The notes beneath the pieces were generated by a model. The model had not been told where the DNA came from and did no database searches. It was given only the letters and a program-made list of their open reading frames with translations. A program made the position numbers and the translations under genes. A DNA stretch of 64,000 nt, from positions 3,207,668 through 3,271,667 of the forward strand of contig NZ_CP031337.1 of NCBI RefSeq assembly GCF_003355495.1. Reading direction: 5' to 3'. Source of the stretch: Crenobacter cavernae (GTDB taxonomy: Bacteria > Pseudomonadota > Gammaproteobacteria > Burkholderiales > Chromobacteriaceae). Below, one piece after another: positions 8,459 to 17,475 of the stretch (position 1 is the first letter of the stretch; the number at the start of each line of letters is the position of its first letter).

Positions 8459-8889
8459 TGAAAATGCCGCCGCCGCTTCGCGCCAAGACAAGAGGCAGCA
8501 CCATGATGGAGATCCTCGTCGCCATCCTGGTGCTGGGACTCGGCCTGCTCGGTTTTGCCGGACTGCACGCCCGTTCGCTGGCAAATACGCACAGCGCCTA
8601 TCTGCGCAGCCAGGCGACCATCCTGACCCACGATGCCGTAGAACGGATGCGCGTCAACCGTGCCGCGGCGAAAAAAGGCTCCTACAACACCGTGATCGGC
8701 AGCGTTCCCGCCGGAGGCAGCGTCGCAGGAGACGATCTGGCCGAATGGAAGCAGAACCTCGGCCAGGCGCTGCCCGGCGGCGACGGGTCTATCACCGTCG
8801 ATGGAAACAGCGCCGTGACCATCACCCTCCGCTGGAACGAGCGACGCGACGGCACCCCCACCACCTTTACGACCCAGACCACCTTCTAA
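8458..8889 (+). CDS. pilV: Type IV minor pilin PilV
   Basis: A 143-residue protein with the leader 'KTRG|STMMEILVAILVLGLGLLGFAGL', that is cleavage after Gly with Glu+5. The MMEILVAILVLGLG segment followed by 'GLHARSLANTHSAYLRSQATILTHDAVERMRVN' is typical of PilV. It overlaps the fimT stop by one base. Together with FimT, PilW, PilX and PilE it would form the minor-pilin tip that primes pilus assembly with PilY1. Confidence 0.9.
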   Translation: MKMPPPLRAKTRGSTMMEILVAILVLGLGLLGFAGLHARSLANTHSAYLRSQATILTHDAVERMRVNRAAAKKGSYNTVIGSVPAGGSVAGDDLAEWKQNLGQALPGGDGSITVDGNSAVTITLRWNERRDGTPTTFTTQTTF

Positions 8890-8890
8890 G

Positions 8891-9976
8891 ATGAAACCAG
8901 CACAGCCTGGGCGCCGCCTTCAGCGCGGCGTCACCCTGATCGAACTGATGGTCGCCATCACGCTGGGCATGGTGCTGGTCGCGACCTTCGGCTATACGTA
9001 TCTGGCCAGCCGCAAGGCCTTCCAGTCGCTCGATATCTCGTCCCGCCTGCAGGAAAACGCCCGCTTCGCCTTCGACACGCTGACTTACGACGTCCGTATG
9101 GCGGGCTTCACCGGCTGCTCGAGCACCAGCCGGGCCAACGTGCTGAACAACCCCGGCGCGTGGGACCTGTTCGACCAACCGCTGATCGGCTACGAAGCAG
9201 GCGTCAGCACGTTTCCTGCCATCAGCAACCCGGCGGTGCTGCGCGGAGATGCCCTCACCATCCTGCGGGCCGACAACAGCCGCGAATACCGGGTAGACAG
9301 CCACAATCCGACCTCGGCGCAGTTTCAACTCAAGGACGACCACGACCTCAAGCAGGGAGAAATCCTGGTCGTGACCGACTGCAGCCACGCTGCGGTGTTC
9401 CAGATGACCAGAAGCAACAACAATGACACCAACCGCACCGTCAACCACAACACCGGCAATACGACCTCTCCCGGCAACTGCACCAAGGGGTTCGGTAGCC
9501 CCGTTGAATGCACCACCCTTGGCAACCCCTATCCCTTCTCGCCGGGGTCGCAAATCCTGCGCCTGAGCGGCATCACCTACTACGTCGGCACCAGCGACAC
9601 CGGCGAACCCGCCCTCTTCCGCCGCCGCCTCACGCACAGCAACGGCAACGCCACGACCGTCGCCGAGGAACTGGCCGAAGGCGTCGAAAACATGCAGATC
9701 CGGTACGGGGTCGACACCTCGGCCACGCCGGACGGTGTGGTGGACAGCTACGTGACCGCCGACCAGGTGACGGCCACCGCACCGGGGGCGAACACCAGCG
9801 ATGACTGGCAGCGGGTATTGAGCGTGCGCATCCAGCTGTTGATGGTGTCGCGCCAGGACGAATCGGTCACCTCGACGCCCCAGCGCTACACCTTCAACGG
9901 CACGGCGACCACGCCGGGCGACCGGCGCCTCAGGCGGGTCTTCACCACGACCATCGCGATAAGGAACAGGCTATGA
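8891..9976 (+). CDS. pilW: Type IV minor pilin PilW
   Basis: A 361-residue prepilin with the leader 'RRLQRG|VTLIELMVAITLGMVLVATFGYTYLASRKAFQ' (Gly/Val cleavage, Glu+5). 'SSRLQENARFAFDTLTYDVRMAGFTGC' immediately after the helix is the PilW signature, and the C-terminus 'RRVFTTTIAIRNRL' is also typical. It starts directly after the pilV stop and overlaps pilX by four bases (ATGA at 9973-9976), indicating translational coupling. Confidence 0.9.
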   Translation: MKPAQPGRRLQRGVTLIELMVAITLGMVLVATFGYTYLASRKAFQSLDISSRLQENARFAFDTLTYDVRMAGFTGCSSTSRANVLNNPGAWDLFDQPLIGYEAGVSTFPAISNPAVLRGDALTILRADNSREYRVDSHNPTSAQFQLKDDHDLKQGEILVVTDCSHAAVFQMTRSNNNDTNRTVNHNTGNTTSPGNCTKGFGSPVECTTLGNPYPFSPGSQILRLSGITYYVGTSDTGEPALFRRRLTHSNGNATTVAEELAEGVENMQIRYGVDTSATPDGVVDSYVTADQVTATAPGANTSDDWQRVLSVRIQLLMVSRQDESVTSTPQRYTFNGTATTPGDRRLRRVFTTTIAIRNRL

Positions 9977-10521
9977 AGCCGCGTCGTCATGAGAGAGTCC
10001 ACGGGAGACGCCGGCAGCGCGGCGTCACGCTGCTGGTGGCGCTGGTCTTCCTCGCCATCATCGCGCTGCTCGGCGCGTCTGCCGCGTACAACAGCTCGAT
10101 CCAGGAGCGCATGGGCGGCAACACGCGCAACCGCGACCTCGCCTTCCAGGCCGCCGAAAAAGCGCTGAAGGATGCCGAAGACACCCTGACTGCCTGGCGC
10201 AGCCAGGTCCCGGCGACGCCGAATCAAATCCGCAACGGCCTGGTCAACTGCACCCAAAGCAGTTCACCCCAGCCGGCTACCGACTGCTTCTACCACGCCA
10301 ACGACCTGGCTTATTGGCAGAGCGCAAGCTACTGGTCTACCGATGGCCAGTACCGCACCCCCTCGCAAGACCTGGACCAGGCCGCCGCCCAGCCGCGTTA
10401 CGTGGTGGAAAAAATGCCGAGTGCCGGCCTCACCGACTACTACCGCGTCACCGCGCGCGGCGTCGGCAAAGACAGCGGCGCCGTCGTCATCCTGCAGGCG
10501 ATGTACCGCTACGAACCCTGA
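9973..10521 (+). CDS. pilX: Type IV minor pilin PilX
   Basis: A 182-residue prepilin with leader 'RRRQRG|VTLLVALVFLAIIALLGASAAYNSSIQERM'. Position +5 is Val in place of Glu, as is usual for PilX/GspK-type minor pilins that sit at the tip. 'GGNTRNRDLAFQAAEKALKDAE' is the family signature. Overlaps pilW by four bases; a 14-bp gap separates it from pilY1. Confidence 0.88.
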   Translation: MKPRRHERVHGRRRQRGVTLLVALVFLAIIALLGASAAYNSSIQERMGGNTRNRDLAFQAAEKALKDAEDTLTAWRSQVPATPNQIRNGLVNCTQSSSPQPATDCFYHANDLAYWQSASYWSTDGQYRTPSQDLDQAAAQPRYVVEKMPSAGLTDYYRVTARGVGKDSGAVVILQAMYRYEP

Positions 10522-10535
10522 TTCGGGAACCGACC

Positions 10536-13500
10536 ATGAAGCTCAAAATCCTCTTCCATCGGCAGCACCCGGTCTGGGCATCGGGGCTTGCGCTCTGCCT
10601 CGCCGGTCAGCCCGCCACAGCGGCCATCTCGCTGGCGAACGCCCCGCTGTTTCTCACCACCAGCGTGGCCCCCAACCTGATCCTCACCCTCGACGACTCG
10701 GGCAGCATGGCCCGCGCCTACACGCCGGACACGATCAGGAACGACCAGGGCAAGGGGAACGGCAAGCGCTTCAAGGCGAGCTACTACAACCCGATGTACT
10801 ACAACCCCGCGGTGACTTACACCGTTCCGACGCGTCGCGACGGCGTCGGCTACAGTACGAGCTTTAACAATGCGCTGTTGGACGGCTTCAACAGCGCAGC
10901 CGGCACGGTAGACCTGGGCAGCAACTACAAAGTCACATTCCAGTACTACAACGGCAGCGGCCAGTGCAGCCAATACCTGAGCGAGGACAAACCGGCCTCG
11001 CCGCAATGCTGGCTGGTAGAAAACCCTGCTGCGGATTTCGAGAGTGGGGGCGTCGACAGGACGACCTCCGGCGTGCCGGCTTATTACTACCTGTTCTACA
11101 GCCAGAAAAAAGGCCAAGCGAAGCCGGACAACTGTACCGACGACAAGGAAGTCGAGTACTGCTATATCAAGATCGATGTCGGCTCAAGCGACGACATCGC
11201 CAAGGGGGACAGCGCCGAACAGAAAAAGCAGAACTTCGCGAACTGGTACTCTTTCCACCGCACGCGCGCCCTTTCGATGATGTCGGCCGCCATGAGCGCC
11301 GTGACCGATATCGACGATCAAGAAGTGCGCCTCGGCTGGCAGACGCTCAACAACGGCGGCTGCGACAGCTTCGGCACGACCTGCAAAGGCTACGACGACG
11401 TCGACCGCGAAAACCGGCTGCGCAAGCTCACCACCTCCCACCGCAGCAACTTCTACAACTGGCTCCAGCGTTTCGACGTAGGCTCGTCCACGCCCTTGCG
11501 CGGCGCGCTCAAGAAGGTCGGCGACTATTTCTCGATCAGCACCGGCGGCACCGACCCCGCCACCCCCTATGCTGAGGATCCTTACGTCAGCAAAGGCACC
11601 GAGCTGAGCTGCCGCAAGAACTTCCACATCCTGTTCACCGATGGCTTGTGGAACGGCAACAACAACGTCGATTACGGCGGCAACCTCGACAGCACCGCTC
11701 GCAACCTGCCGGATAGCACGGCCTTTCCAGCGGACAAGCCTCCGTTCAAGGACGGCAACAGCAACAGCCTCGCCGACATCGCTTTCAAGTACTGGGCCAC
11801 CGACCTGCGGACCGACCTCGACAACAATGTCCAGCCGTATGTCGCCGCCCGTTCCGACGATGCAGCGGCTCAGTACTGGGACCCGAAAAACGATCCGGCC
11901 AGCTGGCAGCATCTGGTCAACTTCACCATCGGCCTCGGCTTGACCAGCACGCTGAGCGACCCGGTTTGGGGGGGCTCCACCTACGCCGGCGATTACGACA
12001 AGATTAAAAAGGATGACAAAAACTGGCCGCCGATCGACGAAAACCCGGTGAACAACCTCGAGCCGGTCGGCCATGTCTACGACCTGTGGCACGCCGCGAT
12101 CAACAGCCGCGGCCAATTCTTCAGCGTCGAAGAGCCCGACGCCATGGTCAAGGCGTTCCGCTCGGCGGTCACCTCCATCCTCAACGCCAACCCGTCTGCC
12201 GCCGCACTCGCCGCCAACTCCACCAGCCTGCAGACGGGGACCCTTGTCTACCAGGCGGGTTTTGACAGCCGCGACTGGCACGGCCAACTGCAGGCGTTTC
12301 CGATAGAGGGGGACGGCATCGGCGACGCCCAGTGGGACGCCGCCAAGCTGATTCCCACCAGCGGCCGCAAGGTTTTCACCTACGACGGTAGCCAGGGCAA
12401 AGAGTTCAAGAATTGCAGCAGCGACCTGAGCGAGACCCAGAAGCTCGCGCTCGACACCGACAGCAGCGGCGTCGTCGATAACCAATGCACCGCCCGCCTC
12501 GACTGGCTGCGCGGCGACGCCAGCAAGGAACAGCGTTTCAGCGGCGGCGTCTTCCGCGATCGCAAAGCATCGGTCCTCGGCGACATCGTCAATTCCGACC
12601 CGATCTACGTAAAGGACCAGGACGACGGCTATACCGGCAGCGCTGCCGAGAGCGAGGCCGGCAGCTACCGGACTTTCGTCAATGCAAAAAAGACCCGTAC
12701 CCCCGTGGTCTACGTCGGCGCCAACGACGGCATGCTGCATGCATTCCGGGCCGACACCGGCCATGCCAAATCCGGTGTCGAGCAGTTCGCCTACGTCCCG
12801 GCCGGCGTCTACGGCCGGCTCAGCCAACTGACCAGCCCGGCCTACACTCACACCTATACGGTAGATGGTGCACCCAACGTGGGCGACGCCTACCTGTCGA
12901 ATGCCTGGAAAACCGTGCTGGTCGGCGGCCTGGGCGCTGGCGGCAAGTCGGTCTACGCGCTGGACGTCACCGACCCGGACAACTTCGGCGCCGGCAAGGT
13001 GCTATGGGAATACAGCGATGCGACCGATCTCGGTTATACGTACAGCCAGCCGCAAATCGCCCGCCTCAACAACGGTCAATGGGCGGCGGTCTTCGGGAAC
13101 GGTTACAACAGCGCATCCGACAAGGCCTTCCTCTATATCGTGAACCTCGCCGACGGCAGCCTGATCAAGAAGATTCCGGCCGGCAACAGTACCGCCAACG
13201 GCTTGTCCACGCCGGTACTGCACGACGCCAACGGCGACAAGATCGTCGACGCGGTCTACGCCGGCGACCTGCAGGGCAAGCTGTGGAAATTCGACCTGTC
13301 GTCCAACTCTGACAGCAACTGGGCAGTCGGCAACGGCGGCAACCCCCTGTTCAGCGCCAAGAACGGCAGCGACCAGGTCCAGCCGATCACCTCGCAGCCC
13401 AAGCTCGGCGCCCACCCGCAGGGCGGGATGCTGGTCTATTTCGGGACCGGACGTTACCTGACCAGCACCGACCCGCAGAACACCGAAGTGCAAAGTTTCT

Positions 13501-14057
13501 ACGCGCTCCGGGACAATGGGGTCGCGGGAACGGTGACGCGCAACAACCTCAAGGCGCAAACCATCGACTTCGAGGGCAAGGCTTTCAATCGCGACGTGCG
13601 ACTGACCAGCAGCCATACGGTGGACTGGTCGAGCCAACGGGGCTGGTATATAGATCTGGTCTCGCCCTCATCCACCCCCAAGGGAGAACGGGTCGTCTCC
13701 CCCGCCCTGCTCAAGTACGACCGCGTCCTCTTCGTGACCCAGATTCCCTCCACCGACCCGTGCGTGCCCGGCGGCGAGAGCTGGCTGATGGAAGTGGGCA
13801 GCCTGTCCGGCGCCGCCACCACCCTGTCGGTGTTCGACCTCGACAACAACAACCTTTTCGACGACGCCGACAAGCACGAAAACCGCGTGGTGACCGGCCT
13901 GAAGTCGACGGTGGGGATGACCAAGGCCCCCGTCTGGCTGGAGGGCGGCGACCTCAAGCGCGACCTCAAGGTGCTCTCCGGCACCTCGGGCGGGCGGGCC
14001 GTGGAAAAGAACCGCCCGCCCCGTAAGGTCCGGGTTTACTGGCAGGAAATTCTGTAG
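10536..14057 (+). CDS. pilY1: Type IV pilus tip adhesin/assembly protein PilY1
   Basis: A 1,173-residue secreted protein. The N-terminus has a signal peptide ending near 'GQPATAA' (about residue 30). A von Willebrand A-like region opens with the metal site D-D-S-G-S-M at residues 53-58. A C-terminal beta-propeller (PilC domain) begins around residue 690 and contains 'VVYVGANDGMLHAFRADTG' (about 726-744). Two EF-hand-like calcium loops are visible: DTDSSGVVD near 640 and DANGDKIVD near 896. An RGD tripeptide lies at 659-661. PilY1 caps the pilus with the minor pilins and affects adhesion, twitching and transformation. ATG 10536 is chosen because it gives the signal peptide directly. Confidence 0.93.
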   Translation: MKLKILFHRQHPVWASGLALCLAGQPATAAISLANAPLFLTTSVAPNLILTLDDSGSMARAYTPDTIRNDQGKGNGKRFKASYYNPMYYNPAVTYTVPTRRDGVGYSTSFNNALLDGFNSAAGTVDLGSNYKVTFQYYNGSGQCSQYLSEDKPASPQCWLVENPAADFESGGVDRTTSGVPAYYYLFYSQKKGQAKPDNCTDDKEVEYCYIKIDVGSSDDIAKGDSAEQKKQNFANWYSFHRTRALSMMSAAMSAVTDIDDQEVRLGWQTLNNGGCDSFGTTCKGYDDVDRENRLRKLTTSHRSNFYNWLQRFDVGSSTPLRGALKKVGDYFSISTGGTDPATPYAEDPYVSKGTELSCRKNFHILFTDGLWNGNNNVDYGGNLDSTARNLPDSTAFPADKPPFKDGNSNSLADIAFKYWATDLRTDLDNNVQPYVAARSDDAAAQYWDPKNDPASWQHLVNFTIGLGLTSTLSDPVWGGSTYAGDYDKIKKDDKNWPPIDENPVNNLEPVGHVYDLWHAAINSRGQFFSVEEPDAMVKAFRSAVTSILNANPSAAALAANSTSLQTGTLVYQAGFDSRDWHGQLQAFPIEGDGIGDAQWDAAKLIPTSGRKVFTYDGSQGKEFKNCSSDLSETQKLALDTDSSGVVDNQCTARLDWLRGDASKEQRFSGGVFRDRKASVLGDIVNSDPIYVKDQDDGYTGSAAESEAGSYRTFVNAKKTRTPVVYVGANDGMLHAFRADTGHAKSGVEQFAYVPAGVYGRLSQLTSPAYTHTYTVDGAPNVGDAYLSNAWKTVLVGGLGAGGKSVYALDVTDPDNFGAGKVLWEYSDATDLGYTYSQPQIARLNNGQWAAVFGNGYNSASDKAFLYIVNLADGSLIKKIPAGNSTANGLSTPVLHDANGDKIVDAVYAGDLQGKLWKFDLSSNSDSNWAVGNGGNPLFSAKNGSDQVQPITSQPKLGAHPQGGMLVYFGTGRYLTSTDPQNTEVQSFYALRDNGVAGTVTRNNLKAQTIDFEGKAFNRDVRLTSSHTVDWSSQRGWYIDLVSPSSTPKGERVVSPALLKYDRVLFVTQIPSTDPCVPGGESWLMEVGSLSGAATTLSVFDLDNNNLFDDADKHENRVVTGLKSTVGMTKAPVWLEGGDLKRDLKVLSGTSGGRAVEKNRPPRKVRVYWQEIL

Positions 14058-14070
14058 AAGGGCATAACCC

Positions 14071-14505
14071 ATGAAAAGCTTTCTTCGCGGCTTCACGCTG
14101 ATCGAACTGATGATCGTCGTCGCCATCGTCGGCATCCTCGCGTCGATCGCGCTACCCGCTTACCAGGACTATGTGCGGCGCACGGCGCGTGCCGACGCGA
14201 AGGCGATCCTGCTGGAAAACGCGCAGTTTCTCGAGCGCAACTTCACCGAGGCCAACCGATACGACCAGACCACCACGGCTAGCGCGACCTCGGCGATGCT
14301 GATCGACCAGTCCCCGCGCGACGGCACCGCCAAATATCAGATCAGCGCGACGACACTCGCCAGCAGCACTTTCACGCTCAGCGCCACCCCGGTCACTGGC
14401 GGCCCGATGGACGGCGATGCCTGCGGCACGCTCACGCTGAACCAGCTCGGTCAAAAAAATGTCAGTGGTACCACCACCCTGACGGCCGCCCAATGCTGGA
14501 ACTGA
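14071..14505 (+). CDS. pilE: Type IV minor pilin PilE
   Basis: A 144-residue pilin with a short leader 'MKSFLRG|FTLIELMIVVAIVGILASIALPAYQDYVRRTARADAK' (Gly/Phe, Glu+5). It ends with a disulfide-bound D-region: one Cys in 'DACGTLTLNQLGQKN' and one in the C-terminal 'QCWN'. It matches the minor pilin PilE found at the end of pilY1 operons in Pseudomonas in size and position, more than a major pilin. It starts 13 bp after pilY1. Confidence 0.88.
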   Translation: MKSFLRGFTLIELMIVVAIVGILASIALPAYQDYVRRTARADAKAILLENAQFLERNFTEANRYDQTTTASATSAMLIDQSPRDGTAKYQISATTLASSTFTLSATPVTGGPMDGDACGTLTLNQLGQKNVSGTTTLTAAQCWN

Positions 14506-14530
14506 ATGTCTCCGACCGATAGCAAAAAAA

Positions 14531-14565
14531 GCTCGGCCAACCTTTCAAGGTTGGCCGAGCTTTTT
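14531..14565. terminator. Terminator made of paired TTGGCCGAGC words (pilE/hslO)
   Basis: AGCTCGGCCAACCTT (14530-14544) pairs with AAGGTTGGCCGAGCT (14547-14561), loop TC, flanked by seven A on the left and five T on the right. It lies between convergent genes and works in both directions. Confidence 0.92.
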
Positions 14566-14582
14566 CGTGCGATGAAGACCAC

Positions 14583-15458
14583 TCAGTGCCGCACGTTGCG
14601 CACCGCGTCCACCACGTCGAACTCGAACAGCTCGTTCACGTCGTCCTCGTCGAACACGTAGCGCTGATTGCAGAAGTCGCACGCGATCTCGACGCTGCCC
14701 TGTTCGAGCACGATGTCGCCGACTTCCTCGCCGCCTAGCATCTTCAGCATGTCGCCGACGCGGTCGCGGCTGCAGTTGCACGCGAAGGCGGTCGGCTCCG
14801 GCTCGAACACGCGCACGGTTTCCTCGTGGTAGAGACGGTGCAGGATATCGGTCGGCGCGAGCGTCAGCAGTTCCTCGCTCGAAAGCGTGTCGGCCAGCGC
14901 CACCGCGCGCGGCCAGCCGTCGGCGTCGCCGTGGCCGTCGGGCAGGCGCTGCAGCAGCAGGCCGGCGGCGGTTTCGCCGTCGGACGCCAGCTGCAGGCGG
15001 GTGTCGAGCTGCTCGGAGCGGCTCATGTAGTGCATCAGCATCTCGGCCAGGGTGTCGCCCTCGAGCGCGACGATGCCCTGCCACGGCTCGCCCTGTTTCG
15101 GTTCGAGCGTGATCACAAAGCGGCCGCCTTCGCCGATCAGCTCGGCGAGGCTCATGGTCTCGTCGATGTCGCCCTGCACCTTGGCGGTGGCGCGCTCGCT
15201 ACGGTCGTGGCCGGCTTCGACCACCGCCAGGCGCAGCGGGCCATGGCCCTGCAGCTGCATGATCAGCGTGCCGTCGAACTTAAGGTTGGCCGACAAGAGC
15301 TGGCTGGCGGCCATCATCTCGCCGAGCACGCGCGCGACCGGCGCCGGGTAGGCGCGGCGGCTCAGCACCTGTTGCCAGGTGTCGTCGAGGCGAACCAGCG
15401 CGCCGCGCACCGGGGCGCCGTCGAACAGGAAGCGTTGCAGCGTGTCTTTCTGGTCCAT
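14583..15458 (-). CDS. hslO: Redox-regulated chaperone Hsp33 (HslO)
   Basis: A 291-residue protein with the zinc-binding redox switch near the C-terminus: CxC in 'FACNCSRDRV' (about residues 228-232) and CxxC in 'ACDFCNQRYVFDEDDV' (about 259-262). Under oxidative stress the four cysteines form disulfides, release zinc and activate holdase activity in the cytoplasm. It starts three bases after the stop of the BPH-type peptidase gene, so the two form an operon. Confidence 0.95.
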   Translation of the reverse strand: MDQKDTLQRFLFDGAPVRGALVRLDDTWQQVLSRRAYPAPVARVLGEMMAASQLLSANLKFDGTLIMQLQGHGPLRLAVVEAGHDRSERATAKVQGDIDETMSLAELIGEGGRFVITLEPKQGEPWQGIVALEGDTLAEMLMHYMSRSEQLDTRLQLASDGETAAGLLLQRLPDGHGDADGWPRAVALADTLSSEELLTLAPTDILHRLYHEETVRVFEPEPTAFACNCSRDRVGDMLKMLGGEEVGDIVLEQGSVEIACDFCNQRYVFDEDDVNELFEFDVVDAVRNVRH

Positions 15459-15461
15459 GGG

Positions 15462-16040
15462 TCAGGATTCCTTTGCGAGAGTCAGGGTGTAGACGGTCAT
15501 CGGCAGGCTGCTCGACACGTCGAATTCGGCGCCGGCCTTCACGCCGAGTTCGGCGATCTGGCGCGCGGTGAGCTCGCTGTCGTAGGCGGCGTACATCGCG
15601 CCCATCGCGAACTGTCGCCCGGAGCCGATCGCCCAGAAGCGCGAGAAGTCGTACACCTCGCGCAAGGGGTAGACGCCGAAGATGCCGTGCGGGTTGGCGA
15701 TCAGCACCATCATCCGGCTCGACTCGTACGGGTCTTCCTCTTCCTCTTCCGGGCGCATGTAGAACGCGTCCTTGAGCTTGGGGTGCAGCTTGCGGAAGGT
15801 ATCGAAGATGCCTTGCCGGTTGGTCAGGTCGCGGGTCTTCTGCGCCTTGAGCGCGTTCTGCAGCACCAGGTCGTGCGCGGCCGCGCCGGAGATCGCCAGC
15901 AGGCTGTCGCCGAGCTTGAAGATCTTGTCGTGAAAGCGGTCGTAGCCCGACAGCAACTTGTGGTCGTCGCCGAAGGTGGTCTGGCTGTCGGCCGCGATCG
16001 CGACCTCGTCGCCCTTGCGCACCACCACGATGGTCGTCAT
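15462..16040 (-). CDS. Betaproteobacterial proteasome homologue (BPH), HslV-like Ntn peptidase
   Basis: A 192-residue protein starting MTTIVVVRKG; removal of Met would expose the catalytic Thr1, as in HslV. 'EVAIAADSQTTFGDD' matches the HslV segment with the conserved Asp, and a Lys follows. 'LLAISGAAAHDLVLQNAL' and 'FWAIGSGRQFAMGAMYAAYDSELTARQIAELGV' match proteasome-beta strands and helices. It differs from true HslV by insertions such as the acidic run EEEEED near residue 105, and no hslU is adjacent; this matches the BPH family known from betaproteobacteria. The longer frame back to 16103 lacks support; ATG 16040 has GGGTGAGA upstream. It is co-transcribed with hslO, suggesting a stress-linked protein-quality role. 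Confidence 0.8.
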   Translation of the reverse strand: MTTIVVVRKGDEVAIAADSQTTFGDDHKLLSGYDRFHDKIFKLGDSLLAISGAAAHDLVLQNALKAQKTRDLTNRQGIFDTFRKLHPKLKDAFYMRPEEEEEDPYESSRMMVLIANPHGIFGVYPLREVYDFSRFWAIGSGRQFAMGAMYAAYDSELTARQIAELGVKAGAEFDVSSSLPMTVYTLTLAKES

Positions 16041-16118
16041 ACGCGTCTCACCCTGTTGAAACAAAAACGCTAAGATAAGGCACAGTCTCAAAAAAACAAG
16101 CACGGGAGCCGTTTCAGC

Positions 16119-16889
16119 ATGTGCCAGTTATTGGGGATGAACTGCAATACCCCGACCGACATCCTGTTCTCGTTCGAGGGTTTCCACCGCCGCGGCGGGC
16201 TTACCGACCACCACGCCGACGGCTGGGGCATCGCCTTCTTCGAGGGGCGCGGTTGCCGCTTGTTCCTCGACGACAAGCCGTCGGCCGATTCGCCGGTCGC
16301 CGCGCTGGTGCGCGCGTATCCGATCAAGTCGGAAAACGTGATCGCGCACATCCGCAAGGCGACGGTCGGCCCGGTCGGTCTGGCGAACACCCACCCGTTC
16401 ATCCGCGAAATGTGGGGGCAGTACTGGATCTTCGCGCACAACGGCGACCTTAAGGACTATCAGCCGCAAGCGGGCCAGTACTTCCGGCCGGTCGGCAGCA
16501 CCGATTCGGAAGCGGCGTTCTGCGCGATCTTGGAAAGCCTGCGCCAGCGCTGGGACGCGCCGCCGCCGCTGCACGAACTGTGGGAAGAAGTGCAAAGCCT
16601 GGCCGAGTCCATCCGCGCGCACGGCATCTTCAACTTCATGCTGAGCAACGGCGAGTTCCTGTTCGCGCACTGCTCGACCCATCTGCACTACCTCGTGCGC
16701 AAGGCGCCGTTCACCACCGCCCACCTGCTGGACGAGGACGTGACGGTCGACTTCGCCAACGTCACCAAGCCCGACGACCGCGTCGCGGTGATCGCCACCC
16801 AGCCGCTCACCGACAACGAGCACTGGACGCGGATCGAGCCGCAGCAACTGATCCTGTTCAAGGACGGCCAGCCTCTGTACTGCAGTTGA
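16119..16889 (+). CDS. Class II glutamine amidotransferase, YafJ-like
   Basis: A 256-residue Ntn hydrolase. Cys2 after the initiator Met is the nucleophile ('MCQLLGMNCN'). 'HHADGWGIAFF', 'ENVIAHIRKATVGPVGLANTHPF' and 'YWIFAHNGDL' are the conserved glutamine-binding loops. It is as short as E. coli YafJ, with no synthetase domain, so it is a stand-alone glutaminase-type protein of unproven substrate. It is divergent from the BPH gene over a 78-bp gap. Confidence 0.88.
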   Translation: MCQLLGMNCNTPTDILFSFEGFHRRGGLTDHHADGWGIAFFEGRGCRLFLDDKPSADSPVAALVRAYPIKSENVIAHIRKATVGPVGLANTHPFIREMWGQYWIFAHNGDLKDYQPQAGQYFRPVGSTDSEAAFCAILESLRQRWDAPPPLHELWEEVQSLAESIRAHGIFNFMLSNGEFLFAHCSTHLHYLVRKAPFTTAHLLDEDVTVDFANVTKPDDRVAVIATQPLTDNEHWTRIEPQQLILFKDGQPLYCS

Positions 16890-16912
16890 GACCCAGCGGC
16901 AAGGAGACGACG

Positions 16913-17434
16913 ATGCGAGCGCAACACCTGTTCCTCCTCCTTGTCCTGCTGTTGGCCGTCGGCGCCGCGCACGCCGCCGTGCCGCCGACCACCGTTCCCG
17001 CCGTCGACCTGAACCGCTACGCCGGCACCTGGTACGAAATCGCCAGAAAACCGATGTATTTCGAGCGCCACTGCGTGCGCGACGTCACCGCCACCTACAC
17101 GATCAAGTCGGACGATACGCTGAGGGTGGAGAACCGCTGCCTGAACGAGGACGGCGAGGAGGTGCTCGCGCGCGGCAAGGCCCGCGTGGTGCCCGACAGC
17201 GGCAACGCCAAGCTCGAGGTCAGCTTCTTCTGGCCGTTCACCGCGCCGTACTGGGTGCTGTGGCTCGACGACGACTACCGCGCCGCGCTGGTCGGCGAGC
17301 CCGGCCGCGACTACCTGTGGCTCTTGTCGCGCACGCCGCAGCTCGATGCCGAACTCGAAACCGCCGCGCTGAACCGCGCGCGCGAACTCGGCTTCAAGCT
17401 CGACGACCTGATCCGACCGCAGCAGGGCCGCTGA
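16913..17434 (+). CDS. blc: Lipocalin family protein (Blc-like), periplasmic
   Basis: A 173-residue lipocalin with motif 1 'LNRYAGTWYEIARKPMYFERHC' and the conserved 'YWVLWLDDDYRAALVGEPGRDYLWLLSRTP'. Blc proteins carry lysophospholipids or fatty acids in the envelope. The N-terminal signal peptide ends 'GAAHA|AVPPT' and has no lipobox cysteine, so unlike E. coli Blc this one should be soluble in the periplasm. ATG 16913 follows AAGGAG. It is 23 bp after the amidotransferase gene. Confidence 0.85.
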   Translation: MRAQHLFLLLVLLLAVGAAHAAVPPTTVPAVDLNRYAGTWYEIARKPMYFERHCVRDVTATYTIKSDDTLRVENRCLNEDGEEVLARGKARVVPDSGNAKLEVSFFWPFTAPYWVLWLDDDYRAALVGEPGRDYLWLLSRTPQLDAELETAALNRARELGFKLDDLIRPQQGR

Positions 17435-17475
17435 CGCGGCTCCTCATCCTCGCCGCGCAAACTCAAGGAGACGCC

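Noticed and set aside
15462..16040. HslV of the HslUV protease
   Set aside because: No hslU follows, the length and acidic insert differ, and hslO is the partner; the BPH family fits better.
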